Assembly (NCBI RefSeq): GCF_014127105.1
Contig: NZ_CP059902.1
Coordinates: 2,699,001 to 2,763,000 of the forward strand
Source of the DNA: Devosia sp. MC521
Lineage (GTDB): Bacteria > Pseudomonadota > Alphaproteobacteria > Rhizobiales > Devosiaceae
Reading direction: 5' to 3'
DNA length: 64,000 nucleotides
Under the pieces are notes generated by a model. It did no database searches and had not been told where the DNA came from. It was given only the letters and a program-made list of their open reading frames with translations. This document shows, in pieces, positions 27,034 through 36,338 of the stretch (the stretch's first letter is position 1; each line of letters opens with the position of its first letter). The position numbers and the translations under genes are program-made.

Positions 27034-27951
27034 ACCCGGCATGAACGGCCTGCCAAGGCAGGCCGGAGCATTAGTTGACGCGTCGCGCTTCAGCGAAATT
27101 AGCACCAGCACGACGATCGTTGCGAGATAGGGCAAGGCTGCCCACAATTCAGCAGGTATAGCGGAGAAAAGACCGCCACCCGCCTTGATGTACACTTCCA
27201 TGGTCATCACCAGACCAAAGAGATAAGCGCCGAACAACAGGCGCATTGGGCGCCACGAGGCGAACACCACCAGCGCCACGGCAATCCAGCCACGGCCCGC
27301 CGTCATGCCTTCGGCCCATTGTGGCGTCAGCAGCAGCGGGAAGCACGCACCGGCGATCCCTGCCATAGCGCCACCAAACATGATCGCGAGGTAGCGGACA
27401 CCCAATACCGAATAGCCAATCGAGTGCGCCGAATGGTCGTTCTCGCCGACAGCGCGCAAGATCAGGCCCGAACGGGTCTTCTTGAGGAAGAACCAAACGG
27501 CAAACACCATGAAGAACGCGAAGTAAACCGGCAGCGAATAGCCCAGCAGCACGCGCGCAATGGGATGGTCCGCGATGGTTTCGGGCAAGACCGAGTCCAT
27601 AAGCGGGACCGGACGAGCAGAGTAGTTGGCCCCAATGAGAGCCGAAAACCCTGTCCCGAAAATCGTCAGTGCCAGCCCGGTCGCTGTCTGATTGGCCGAA
27701 AGCGAGAGCGTCAGGAAACCAAAGATCAGAGACGAGAGAACACCAGCAACGGCCGCTGCCAGAAGAGCCAGCAGGGGCTGACCGGTATGGAACTGAACGA
27801 TGAAGCCGACGACAGCGCCAATCAGCATCATGCCTTCAACGCCGAGGTTCAACACCCCTGCCCGTTCAACGACCAGTTCGCCCAAAGCGGCAATCAGAAT
27901 AGGAGTGGACGCGCCGACGACGGTCACGATGATCGCAATGGTAAGATCCAT
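27028..27951 (-). CDS. ABC transporter permease (BMP/nucleoside type, second subunit)
   Basis: A 307-residue inner-membrane permease of the branched-chain/ribose type paired with BMP binding proteins (NupQ-like). The conserved GELVVERAGVLNLGVEGMML (about 24-43) starts the family core, and eight to nine hydrophobic segments follow. The EAA-like loop region is SGLILRAVGENDHSAHSIG. The C-terminal 12 residues (NAPACLGRPFMPGN) read through a perfect inverted repeat and may be a recent extension of the frame. Its start overlaps the stop of the other permease (TAATG). Confidence 0.9.
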   Translation of the reverse strand: MDLTIAIIVTVVGASTPILIAALGELVVERAGVLNLGVEGMMLIGAVVGFIVQFHTGQPLLALLAAAVAGVLSSLIFGFLTLSLSANQTATGLALTIFGTGFSALIGANYSARPVPLMDSVLPETIADHPIARVLLGYSLPVYFAFFMVFAVWFFLKKTRSGLILRAVGENDHSAHSIGYSVLGVRYLAIMFGGAMAGIAGACFPLLLTPQWAEGMTAGRGWIAVALVVFASWRPMRLLFGAYLFGLVMTMEVYIKAGGGLFSAIPAELWAALPYLATIVVLVLISLKRDASTNAPACLGRPFMPGN

Positions 27952-29084
27952 TATGCAGCTCCCACGCGGGCATCAGGCTGAACGCGCCGAATGCGATATT
28001 TGATCAAAATGTCACCAGCCAACAGCAGGAACATCATTAGCGCCTGGAAGATACCTGTCGTTTCATCCGGAAGACCCATGGTTGTCTGAGCAATCTGCCC
28101 ACCAACGAATGTGATCGCCAACACGAAACCTGCAAATATTACGCCAAGTGGATTAAGCCGTCCGAGGAAGGCCACGATGATGGCCGTAAAGCCGTAGTTG
28201 GTGGCAAAGCCCGGCACCATGCGCTGGAACGGGCCAGCCACTTCCAGCATCCCCGCCAGACCCGCCAAACCGCCGCTCACCAGCATGGCCATCCAGATGG
28301 TTTTGTTCTGCGAAAAGCCGCCGTAACGCGCTGCGTGCGGCGCCGCACCAACAACGCGCATACGATAACCAAACACGGTACGGGTCATGATGAACCACAC
28401 GACCAGTGCAATGAAAATCGCCAGCGGCACGCCATAGTGCACGCGTTCCACGAGCCCCTTGAGGATCAATGCGCCGTCACCGAGGAAGCCAAAATTTTCG
28501 ACCGTCAGGTTTGGCAAGCGCGCCGCCACGTCAAAGCGACGCGACTGCGGGAAACCAATGCCCATTGGGTCCTTCCAGGGACCACGAATGAGGAAGAAAA
28601 TCAGCTGTACGGACGCATAGGTCAGCATCAAACTGGTGAGAATTTCATTGACGTTGAGCTTGGTCTTGAGAAACGCCGGGATCGCCGCATAGGCCATGCC
28701 CGCAATCGCCCCTGCCACCGCCATCAGCGGCAAAATCCAGAAGCCACCCTGCCCGTGCGTGGCCAGCGCCACCCAGGTCGCAGCCAAAGCACCAACGATG
28801 TACTGGCCCTCAGCACCAATGTTCCAGACATTGGCCCGATAAGCGATCGACAGACCAACACCGATAATAATCAACGGCGCAGCTTTAACGCCCAATTCCT
28901 GCCACTTGTAGGGATTGGTCAGTGGGGTAAGGAAAATCTCCCCAACCGCCGCAAAGCCATTGTAACCAATGGCCGAAAACAGGATCACGCCCACCAGCAT
29001 GGTCAGAGCAACAGCCGCAATCGGCGTTGCATAGAGCATGAACTTGGATGGTTCAGCGCGCTTTTCGAGACGAAACTGCATCAT
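27951..29084 (-). CDS. ABC transporter permease (BMP/nucleoside type, first subunit)
   Basis: A 377-residue inner-membrane permease (NupP-like). After a cytoplasmic N-terminus (MMQFRLEKRAEPSK) it has about nine hydrophobic segments. AYRANVWNIGAEGQYIVGAL (about 82-101) and KLNVNEILTSLMLTY are conserved in the family, and the cytoplasmic loop is RMRVVGAAPHAARYGG. It overlaps the ATPase gene by four bases upstream and the second permease by one base downstream, so all three are coupled. Confidence 0.9.
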   Translation of the reverse strand: MMQFRLEKRAEPSKFMLYATPIAAVALTMLVGVILFSAIGYNGFAAVGEIFLTPLTNPYKWQELGVKAAPLIIIGVGLSIAYRANVWNIGAEGQYIVGALAATWVALATHGQGGFWILPLMAVAGAIAGMAYAAIPAFLKTKLNVNEILTSLMLTYASVQLIFFLIRGPWKDPMGIGFPQSRRFDVAARLPNLTVENFGFLGDGALILKGLVERVHYGVPLAIFIALVVWFIMTRTVFGYRMRVVGAAPHAARYGGFSQNKTIWMAMLVSGGLAGLAGMLEVAGPFQRMVPGFATNYGFTAIIVAFLGRLNPLGVIFAGFVLAITFVGGQIAQTTMGLPDETTGIFQALMMFLLLAGDILIKYRIRRVQPDARVGAA

Positions 29085-30610
29085 GCTGCTCCCGCCTCGC
29101 CATGCACACCGCCCATAAGCAGACCGATCTCTTCCACGCTAAAGTCCTTCACCGGCCGCACTTCAGAGAGCGACCCCATATTGATTACCGCAAGGCTGTC
29201 GGAAAGGGCCAGCAACTCATCAAGGTCCTGGCTGATCACGACAATGGCCGAGCCCGACGCGGCCAGATCGACCAAAGCCTGATGGATCGCCGCTGCCGCG
29301 CCCGCATCCACGCCCCAAGTTGGCTGGCTCACCACCAGAACCTTGGGGCTCTGCATGATTTCGCGGCCCATAATGTACTTCTGCAAATTCCCGCCCGAGA
29401 GCGAACTCGCGGTCGACTGCGAGCCGATGGCCTTCACCGAGAAACCCGCGATCACCTTGTCGGTGTATTTCTTGGCCGTGCCGAAATTGATCAGCCCCAG
29501 CATAACCATGCCGATACGATCACGCGCCGTGAGCACCGAATTGTCCGAGAGCGAGAAATCACCAACCGCCGCGTGACCATTGCGCTCTTCCGGCACCGCC
29601 GAAATCCCCGACCGGCGACGGTCGGTTGGGTGCTGCAAGCCAATGCTGCGTCCATCAAGGCTGATGGCGTCGCGGTCTTCGCCGAGCAACTCGCCCGATA
29701 GCGCGTCCAAGAGCGCGTTCTGCCCATTGCCGGCCACGCCCGCAATGCCCAGAATTTCACCAGCATGCACAGTAAATGAGATGTTGTTGACGGGCACATC
29801 GAAGTCGCCCGTCTTCTTGGTCGAAAGGCCGTTCACCACGAGCTTAGGCTCGCCAAAGCTGCGCCCTTCACCCTTGTTGATATCCTTTAGCCCGGCCCCG
29901 ATCATCTTCTCGGCCATCGAGCGCGAGGTCTCGACCTTGGGATCACACGTATCCACGAGCTTGCCGCCGCGCAGAATAGTCGCTGTGTCACACAGCGCCT
30001 TAATCTCATGCAGCTTGTGCGAGATATAAAGGATCGAGCAGCCTTCGCTCGCCAACTGGCGCAGCACGGTGAACAGCTGCTCCACTTCCTGCGGCGTCAA
30101 AACCGAAGTCGGCTCATCCATAATCAGCAGTTTTGGATTGAGCAGCAGCGCGCGCACGATTTCGATACGCTGGCGTTCGCCCACCGAAAGCGTTGCAACG
30201 GTACGGTGCGGATCAAGCGTCAGCCCATAGGTCTGCATGATCTGCCGCGTCCGCTCTTCGAGCTCACGCTGCGGTATCTTCGCATCCATGCCGAGCGCGA
30301 TATTTTCGAGAACGGTCAGCGCTTCAAACAGCGAGAAGTGCTGGAACACCATGCCGATGCCCAGTTTGCGCGCGGCCTTAGGGCTCTGCACGACAGTGGG
30401 AACCCCATTCCAGCGGATCTCGCCAGCATTGGGCTGCATGATGCCATAAATCATTTTCACGAGGGTGGACTTACCCGCCCCGTTCTCACCGAGAAGCGCG
30501 TGAATTTCCCCTGGCTTGACCGAAAACGACACATTGTCGTTGGCCAGAACGCCTGGGAATTGCTTGGTGATACCGCTCAGTTCGAGCCGATTGGGCAGGT
30601 CAGAAACCAC
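29081..30610 (-). CDS. double-ATPase subunit of the BMP-type (purine/nucleoside) ABC importer
   Basis: A 509-residue protein with two nucleotide-binding domains of the sugar/nucleoside class. NBD1 has Walker A GENGAGKST (41-49), LSVGERQRIEI and Walker B LLIMDEPTS. NBD2 has the degenerate GVAGNGQN loop normal for this class, LSGGNLQKY and VSQPTWGVD. The start is taken as GTG 30610, six bases after GGGAG. A longer frame to 30673 has no ribosome site. It overlaps the end of xdhC by 11 bases, which ties the importer to xanthine dehydrogenase maturation. Confidence 0.9.
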   Translation of the reverse strand: MVSDLPNRLELSGITKQFPGVLANDNVSFSVKPGEIHALLGENGAGKSTLVKMIYGIMQPNAGEIRWNGVPTVVQSPKAARKLGIGMVFQHFSLFEALTVLENIALGMDAKIPQRELEERTRQIMQTYGLTLDPHRTVATLSVGERQRIEIVRALLLNPKLLIMDEPTSVLTPQEVEQLFTVLRQLASEGCSILYISHKLHEIKALCDTATILRGGKLVDTCDPKVETSRSMAEKMIGAGLKDINKGEGRSFGEPKLVVNGLSTKKTGDFDVPVNNISFTVHAGEILGIAGVAGNGQNALLDALSGELLGEDRDAISLDGRSIGLQHPTDRRRSGISAVPEERNGHAAVGDFSLSDNSVLTARDRIGMVMLGLINFGTAKKYTDKVIAGFSVKAIGSQSTASSLSGGNLQKYIMGREIMQSPKVLVVSQPTWGVDAGAAAAIHQALVDLAASGSAIVVISQDLDELLALSDSLAVINMGSLSEVRPVKDFSVEEIGLLMGGVHGEAGAA

Positions 30611-31457
30611 GCGCCACTCCCGTTTGTTCAAAGGAGGAATTGTCACGTGCACAAATGCCCTGACTTCCAACATGTGCCATAATTTCAGCTGCGGCGAAGG
30701 CCGCTATAACGGCGGGGCGTTTGTCGCCAAGGCCCTGCGCGCCGATAGGTAAAATGAGCTTGTTCAACGCCAATGCGTCACCCCCTTGGTCACGATACCA
30801 GCTCGTGAACTTTGCTCTTTTCGTTTGTGAGCCGACCATTCCAACATAGGCAGTGTCACGTCGCGACAATGCTTCATATGCAATGAGAAAATCTAAAGCG
30901 TGATCATGCGTGACGATCACAAAGCTGCTGCCCGCAGGCGCTTGGCGCACAATCATCTCGGGCATAGCGACAAGTCGAGAAGCGATTTGAGGCGCAAGTG
31001 CAGCCAGCTCCTCTTTGCGCGTATCAATCACCTCAAGCCTCACTGGCATAAGCGAGAGAATTTGCGCCAAGACACGGCCAACATGGCCCGCGCCAAAAAT
31101 GAAAACGCTCGGACGTCGCGCCAGATCGGCCTCGCACCGCGCCACAAGCTCGGTCCGCATCGTGTCGGTAACAAAAGAAAGATCGACACGAACACGCCCG
31201 CCACAACACTGGCCGATTTCAGGCCCCAAAGGCACGTCCATGACCTCATGCGCGCGCCCTGCTGTGATCAGCCGGCGCGCGTGGTCAATAACCATATATT
31301 CAAGGGCACCGCCACCTATAGTCCCAAGCGCGAGTGTCGCGCCCACCACCATGAAAGTGCCTTCCGCGCGCGGCGAGGAGCCTTTCACATGCGTGATTTC
31401 GCACAATATGGCGTCGGGATTTTCGGCGAAAAATGCGCTGAGGGCTTGAGGGGTCAT
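30600..31457 (-). CDS. xdhC: xanthine dehydrogenase accessory protein XdhC
   Basis: A 285-residue chaperone that binds, sulfurates and inserts the molybdenum cofactor into XdhB. The N-terminal part has VKGSSPRAEGTFMVV (24-38) and LGPEIGQCCGGRV, with the Cys pair typical of XdhC/CoxI proteins. The C-terminal Rossmann part has FIFGAGHVGRVL (about 118-129) and YVGMVGSQTKR. It is in the xdh operon, 91 bases after xdhB, and that gap holds a REP-like palindrome. Its stop lies inside the start of the importer ATPase. Confidence 0.94.
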   Translation of the reverse strand: MTPQALSAFFAENPDAILCEITHVKGSSPRAEGTFMVVGATLALGTIGGGALEYMVIDHARRLITAGRAHEVMDVPLGPEIGQCCGGRVRVDLSFVTDTMRTELVARCEADLARRPSVFIFGAGHVGRVLAQILSLMPVRLEVIDTRKEELAALAPQIASRLVAMPEMIVRQAPAGSSFVIVTHDHALDFLIAYEALSRRDTAYVGMVGSQTKRAKFTSWYRDQGGDALALNKLILPIGAQGLGDKRPAVIAAFAAAEIMAHVGSQGICARDNSSFEQTGVARGF

Positions 31458-31490
31458 GATTCTCCCCCGTAGGCGCGGCCGGTCAGTTCC

Positions 31491-31523
31491 CCTCCCCCAA
31501 TTTGGGGGAGGTACGGTGGGACA
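31491..31523. repeat. REP-like palindrome, uninterrupted
   Basis: CCTCCCCC (31491-31498) and GGGGGAGG (31504-31511) pair perfectly around AATTT, followed by TACGGTGGGAC. This is the intact form of the repeat that houses both IS1-family copies. It fills most of the 91-base gap between xdhB and xdhC. No T run follows on either strand, so it is not a standard terminator; it could modulate expression of the downstream half of the operon. Confidence 0.8.
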
Positions 31524-31548
31524 CCAGACTTTGCGCCCACCGAGTTTT

Positions 31549-33882
31549 TCACGCGCGCGTCTCCGCTTGGAGTCGCTCTACGCCCATCAACACGCGCTCG
31601 GGCGTAATCGGCGTATCAAGGCGCGGCGCGATTCTATAATCGGCCACGCTGGCCACAGCCATGCCCAATGCTTCAGCCACACTCATGGCCAGCATAAAGG
31701 GCGGCTCACCGACCGCTTTGGATCGACCTATGGTCGGTTCTTTGTTCACCGACCACTCCGCCAGCTTCACGTTGAAGACCGGCGGGATATCAGAAGCCAA
31801 AGGGATTTTGTAGGTGGAAGGGGCGTGAGTCCGGAGCTGTCCCTTAGAATCCCACACTAATTCTTCGCTGGTGAGCCATCCCATGCCCTGAATGAAGCCG
31901 CCTTCGACCTGTCCAACGTCGATAACGGGGTTCAGCGACTTGCCGACATCGTGCAAAATATCGACTCGGTCGACGGTATATTCACCCGTCAGTGTGTCGA
32001 TGGTGACCTCGCTCACCGATGCCCCATAGGCATAGTAGTAGAACGGTCGACCACGGCCCGCCGCACGATCCCAATTGATATCCGGGGTCTTGTAAAATCC
32101 CGCTGCCGAAAGCTGAACGCGATTCAGATAGGCCGAAGCCACCAGCTCCCCAAACGGCACAAAGGTGGGCCCTGCCTGCAGTCCACCCTGCACCCACGAG
32201 CACTCGCTCTCTGAAACCTTGTGAAGAGCGGCCCCATGGGCGACCAGCCGAGCCTTGATCTGATCACACGCATTGAGCGCCGCCATACCATTAAGGTCAG
32301 TGCCTGAAGACGCAGCCGTCGCCGAGGTATTGGGAACCTTCCCCGTGGAAGTCGCCATGATCTTGACGGTGTCGAGATTGATGCCAAAGGCATCGGCAAC
32401 CACCTGCGCCACCTTGGTGTGCAGCCCCTGCCCCATTTCCGTGCCGCCATGTGAAAGATGGACCGAGCCATCTTTATAGACATGCACCAAGGCACCAGCC
32501 TGATTGTACCAGGTCGCCGTGAACGAAATTCCGAACTTCACCGGGGTCAGCGCAATGCCCTTCTTGAGCACTCTGCTGGTCTTGTTGAAGGCGATCACCG
32601 CGCGGCGGCGCGCCTGATAATCCGCGCTGGCTTCCAGCTCTGCCACCACGCGGTCAACGACATTGTCCGTCACCGTTTGATGGTAGGGCGTAATATTGTC
32701 GGTGTCCGTGCCGTAGAAATTGGCCTTGCGAATATCGAGCGGATCTTTGCCCAGCGCATAGGCGATGTCTTCTACCCAGCGCTCCGCCGCCAACATGCCC
32801 TGCGGCCCACCAAAGCCACGAAACGCGGTGTTCGAGACAGTATTGGTATAAAGCGGCTGCGACCGCAGACGCACCGCCGGATACCAATAGGCATTATCCG
32901 CATGGAACAGCGCGCGGTCTGTTACTGGCCCCGAAAGATCGGATGAAAACCCCGCGCGCGCAGCATAGTTTGCATCAACGGCAAGAATTTTGCCGGTCTC
33001 ATCATAGCCAACGTCATAATCGACCACGAAGTCATGGCGCTTGCCCGTCGCCTGCATATCGTCGTCCCGATCCGGACGGATTTTACAAGCGCGGTTCCAC
33101 TTCTTCGCCGCCAGCGCGGCGACAGCAGCAAAGAGATTGCCCTGCGTTTCCTTGCCACCAAAGCCACCGCCCATACGGCGGATATTGATGGTCACAGCAT
33201 GGTGGCGAATGGCCAAAACCTGCGCCACCATCAATTGCACTTCGCTCGGGTGCTGGGTCGAGGCGTGGATGGTCACGTCCTCGTCTTCGCCCGGAATGGC
33301 GAGTGCAATCTGCCCTTCGAGATAGAAGTGATCCTGCCCGCCGATCGTAATTGCCCCTTGAACGCGACGCGGCGCGCTGGCGAGGCCCGCTTCGACATCT
33401 CCCCGTTCCAGTTTGAGCGGTTCGGTCACGAGCTTTCCGCCCGCGCCCTGCGCCGCGCGTACATCGAGCGCATGCGGCAGGTCTTCGTAGTCAATCTTGA
33501 CCAGCTGTGCTGCGCGGCGCGCGGCGTCGCGCGTGTCTGCCACCACCGCAAACATCGGCTGGCCCCAGAAATGCACCTTACCAACCGCGAAAATGGGTTC
33601 GTCATGCTTATGGCTCGGCGAGACGTCATTCTCGCCCGGAATATCCTCTGCGGTCAGCACGCCGATAACGCCGGGCGCCGCGCGAACGGCATCGAGATCA
33701 ATCGACTTGATCGTGGCATGGGCGCGGTTCGACAGGCCCAAATAGGCGTGCATCGTGCCCACTGGCTCAATCATATCGTCGATATATTCTGCCGATCCGG
33801 TCACGTGCTTGGGGCCGCTGTCATGGCGGGTATTGGCATGCAGCACAGCCAATGAAATTTCGGAAGAATGCTTATTCATCAT
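31549..33882 (-). CDS. xdhB: xanthine dehydrogenase molybdopterin-binding subunit XdhB
   Basis: A 777-residue catalytic subunit oxidising hypoxanthine and xanthine to urate at a molybdenum centre. It has the N-terminal TGSAEYIDD stretch, MGGGFGGKE (about 237-245), FRGFGGPQG and GGTEMGQGLHTKV molybdopterin-contact motifs. The catalytic base is Glu726 in VGEPPFM. Length is normal for the bacterial large subunit. The ATG overlaps the xdhA stop (ATGA). Confidence 0.96.
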   Translation of the reverse strand: MMNKHSSEISLAVLHANTRHDSGPKHVTGSAEYIDDMIEPVGTMHAYLGLSNRAHATIKSIDLDAVRAAPGVIGVLTAEDIPGENDVSPSHKHDEPIFAVGKVHFWGQPMFAVVADTRDAARRAAQLVKIDYEDLPHALDVRAAQGAGGKLVTEPLKLERGDVEAGLASAPRRVQGAITIGGQDHFYLEGQIALAIPGEDEDVTIHASTQHPSEVQLMVAQVLAIRHHAVTINIRRMGGGFGGKETQGNLFAAVAALAAKKWNRACKIRPDRDDDMQATGKRHDFVVDYDVGYDETGKILAVDANYAARAGFSSDLSGPVTDRALFHADNAYWYPAVRLRSQPLYTNTVSNTAFRGFGGPQGMLAAERWVEDIAYALGKDPLDIRKANFYGTDTDNITPYHQTVTDNVVDRVVAELEASADYQARRRAVIAFNKTSRVLKKGIALTPVKFGISFTATWYNQAGALVHVYKDGSVHLSHGGTEMGQGLHTKVAQVVADAFGINLDTVKIMATSTGKVPNTSATAASSGTDLNGMAALNACDQIKARLVAHGAALHKVSESECSWVQGGLQAGPTFVPFGELVASAYLNRVQLSAAGFYKTPDINWDRAAGRGRPFYYYAYGASVSEVTIDTLTGEYTVDRVDILHDVGKSLNPVIDVGQVEGGFIQGMGWLTSEELVWDSKGQLRTHAPSTYKIPLASDIPPVFNVKLAEWSVNKEPTIGRSKAVGEPPFMLAMSVAEALGMAVASVADYRIAPRLDTPITPERVLMGVERLQAETRA

Positions 33883-35342
33883 GCTACCTCACGGCTCAAC
33901 CGCTCTGCGGTGCCTTCAGTCTCCATGTAGAACCGACGGAGCAGGTTCTTGGCGGCCAGCAGACGATAGTCCGCCGACGCGCGCATATCGCTAATGGGCT
34001 GATAATCCTCGCCGAACAGCGGCAGCACCGCCTCAATCGTTTCTTCCGACCAGGCCTTGCCCATCAGCGCTGCTTCCACCACCGCGGCGCGCTTTGGCGT
34101 CGCCGCCATGCCGCCAAAAGCGATGCGCACCGAGGTCACCACACCATTGTCGGTCCCCACGCGGAAGGCCCCGCACAGCGATGAAATATCCTCTTCCTTG
34201 CGCTTAGCAACCTTGTAGACGGCGTAGTGTTCACCCGCAGGCAGCCTTGGTACAAAGAGGCTTTCGACAAACTCACCCGGCCCACGATCCTGCTTGCCAT
34301 AGGCAACGAAGTAATCCTCAAGCGCCATTTCGCGCCGCTCATTGCCTTTGCGCAGCGTCAATCGCGCGCCTAGTGCGATAAAGGTCGGCGGGGTGTCGCC
34401 AATAGGCGAGCCATTAGCGATATTGCCGCCCAGCGTACCCATATTACGCACCTGTTCCCCGGCAAAGCGGCTCCAAAGCTCACGCAATTGCGGGAAATGC
34501 TCTTCGATCGTGGGCAGCGCTTCCGAATAGGTCACACCCGCCATAAAATTCACGGCCGCGTCCGAGACCGTAACGGCCTTCAGCTCTTGCAGATGATTGA
34601 TAAAAATCACCGGCCCAATGCGACGCATGAACTTGGTCACCCACAGCCCAACGTCCGTCGAACCGGCGACGATCCGCGCTTCCGGATACTTTGCATAAAG
34701 GTGCGCCAGATCATCCAGGCTTGCGGGAATGATAATGCGGTTTTCACCAGCGCCAATCTCGACGCGCCCTGTCTGGCTCAACGCGATCAGCCTATCCTTG
34801 ACCGCAATCCGCTCCGCCCACAGCACATCGCCCTGTGGCAATCCATAGCTCGAAATCGCCTCGGCCGCGCGAATGATCGGCGCATAGCCGGTGCAACGAC
34901 AAAGATTGCCCTGCAATGCCTTCTCGATGGCCGAGCGCGTTGGGTGCGGGTTCCGCATCCACAAGCCATAAAGGCTCATGACAAACCCCGGCGTACAGAA
35001 ACCACACTGGCTCCCGTGCTGATCCACCATCGCCTGCTGCACCGGATGGAGTTGGCCATTCTCCCCGCGCAAATGCTCAACGGTGACGACGTGACAGCCG
35101 TTCAGGCTCCCTAGCAGTCGAATGCACGCTGTTACGCTGTCATAAATGACTTCATCGCCAAAAACGCGACCAACCAATACCGTACAGGCACCGCAATCGC
35201 CCTCAGCACAGCCCTCTTTCGAGCCGCGCAGTCGGCGCTCTAGGCGCAACCAGTCGAGCAGCGTCTGATCAGGCGCCACATCCGTCAGGGCAATATCTTC
35301 ACCATTGAGCAAAAAGCGAATGGCGTTGGTCACGTCTACCAA
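33879..35342 (-). CDS. xdhA: xanthine dehydrogenase FeS/FAD subunit XdhA
   Basis: A 487-residue electron-transfer subunit. The plant-type [2Fe-2S] ligands are Cys45, Cys50, Cys53 and Cys73. The second cluster uses Cys113, Cys116, Cys148 and Cys150 (CGFC and CRC). The FAD domain starts near 190 with the IVAGSTDVGLW loop, continues with GTLGGNIANGSPIGD, and has a C-terminal CO-dehydrogenase-flavoprotein-like domain. Three bases separate it from uraH upstream and its stop overlaps xdhB. Confidence 0.96.
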   Translation of the reverse strand: MVDVTNAIRFLLNGEDIALTDVAPDQTLLDWLRLERRLRGSKEGCAEGDCGACTVLVGRVFGDEVIYDSVTACIRLLGSLNGCHVVTVEHLRGENGQLHPVQQAMVDQHGSQCGFCTPGFVMSLYGLWMRNPHPTRSAIEKALQGNLCRCTGYAPIIRAAEAISSYGLPQGDVLWAERIAVKDRLIALSQTGRVEIGAGENRIIIPASLDDLAHLYAKYPEARIVAGSTDVGLWVTKFMRRIGPVIFINHLQELKAVTVSDAAVNFMAGVTYSEALPTIEEHFPQLRELWSRFAGEQVRNMGTLGGNIANGSPIGDTPPTFIALGARLTLRKGNERREMALEDYFVAYGKQDRGPGEFVESLFVPRLPAGEHYAVYKVAKRKEEDISSLCGAFRVGTDNGVVTSVRIAFGGMAATPKRAAVVEAALMGKAWSEETIEAVLPLFGEDYQPISDMRASADYRLLAAKNLLRRFYMETEGTAERLSREVA

Positions 35343-35345
35343 GGC

Positions 35346-35696
35346 TCAACTCCCGCGGTAGGTCGAATACGCAAATGGGCTGACAAGCAGCGGCACATGG
35401 TAGTGCTTGTCTTCAGAAATGGTAAAACGGATCGGCACGACATCAAGGAACGGCGTTTCAATCTCAACGCCAATACGCTCGAAAAACTGCCCCACGTGGA
35501 AGCGGATTTCATATTCGCCGTGCTGGAACTCATCGTCCAACAGGGGCTGATCTACGCGACCGTCAGAATTGGTGTAGCTATCAACCAGATGATGCGTGTG
35601 GTCGCCATGAACATAGTGAAGTTCAAGGCGCATACCCCGCGCCGGCGTACCATGCATTGTATCGAGAACATGGGTCGTGAGGCGTCCGCCTGCCAT
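35346..35696 (-). CDS. uraH: 5-hydroxyisourate hydrolase (transthyretin-like)
   Basis: A 116-residue enzyme opening 5-hydroxyisourate to OHCU, the step after PuuD. The N-terminal LTTHVLDT (His9), a central basic residue in YEIRFHVG, and the C-terminal YRGS signature (113-116) are all present. Length is typical. It is the first gene of the long minus-strand series, so the operon promoter should lie between here and the divergent gene at 35893. Confidence 0.95.
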   Translation of the reverse strand: MAGGRLTTHVLDTMHGTPARGMRLELHYVHGDHTHHLVDSYTNSDGRVDQPLLDDEFQHGEYEIRFHVGQFFERIGVEIETPFLDVVPIRFTISEDKHYHVPLLVSPFAYSTYRGS

Positions 35697-35892
35697 GTTG
35701 CTACTCCTATTCGTCGTCCCCCCAAGACCATAGCATTTAGCAATCTTGCGGCTAGCCCAATTTCACACAGGAAAGCCAGAAGTTACCCAGACATATTTGC
35801 CTGCCTAATTTTTAGCCTTCACCCCGCCTTAGACAGGTGCCACACTCCCCCTCAGGACACCATGCACGATCAAGGCTTTGCGAGGAGCGCCC

Positions 35893-36336
35893 GTGGCTAT
35901 GAACCCTAAAATATCAGACCTTAAACCCGATGCTGATGGCGTCACCCGCCTCAGTGGTGGCAATCCTCAAATCGCCAAAGGCTATGGCGATGAGGTGGTG
36001 CAGAACTACATCGCCGCCCTCACCGGTTGGCAGCAACGCGAAGCCAAAATCATCGATAGCCTGATCACCGCGGCTGTTCCCAATGTGCTCAAAGCCGTGA
36101 AGTGGAACTCGCCGATGTATGCTGTCACCGAGCACCACTATTTCACCTCCTTCTATGCCATGAAAAACTACCTCAAGGTCGGCTTCTTCAATGGCGGGCA
36201 GCTCGTGCCAGCGCCACCAGAGCCGTCCAAGAATCCAGACGTGCGCTATCTCCATGTCACCGAGGCGGGCTTTGATCACGCCCAGTTCTCCGCGTGGATA
36301 AAGGCCGCCGCTCAACTCCCCGGCGAGAAAATGTAG
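35893..36336 (+). CDS. DUF1801-domain protein
   Basis: A 147-residue cytoplasmic protein of the DUF1801 (YdhG-like) family. The core WNSPMYAVTEHHYFTSFYAMKN region near 70-90 and the C-terminal VRYLHVTEAG are typical. Function unknown. GTG 35893 is chosen because GAGGAG lies five bases upstream; ATG 35899 is the alternative. It is divergent from uraH and sits two bases before a paralogous gene. Nothing links its chemistry to purines. Confidence 0.85.
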   Translation: MAMNPKISDLKPDADGVTRLSGGNPQIAKGYGDEVVQNYIAALTGWQQREAKIIDSLITAAVPNVLKAVKWNSPMYAVTEHHYFTSFYAMKNYLKVGFFNGGQLVPAPPEPSKNPDVRYLHVTEAGFDHAQFSAWIKAAAQLPGEKM

Positions 36337-36338
36337 CC

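Noticed and set aside
31491..31511. The palindrome between xdhB and xdhC as an intrinsic terminator
   Set aside because: No T run on either strand, and its design matches the repeats around the IS copies, so it is annotated as REP-like.
35697..35892. A purine riboswitch upstream of uraH
   Set aside because: I could not find a three-stem aptamer layout with conserved loop bases; the gap is also short for a leader plus two promoters.
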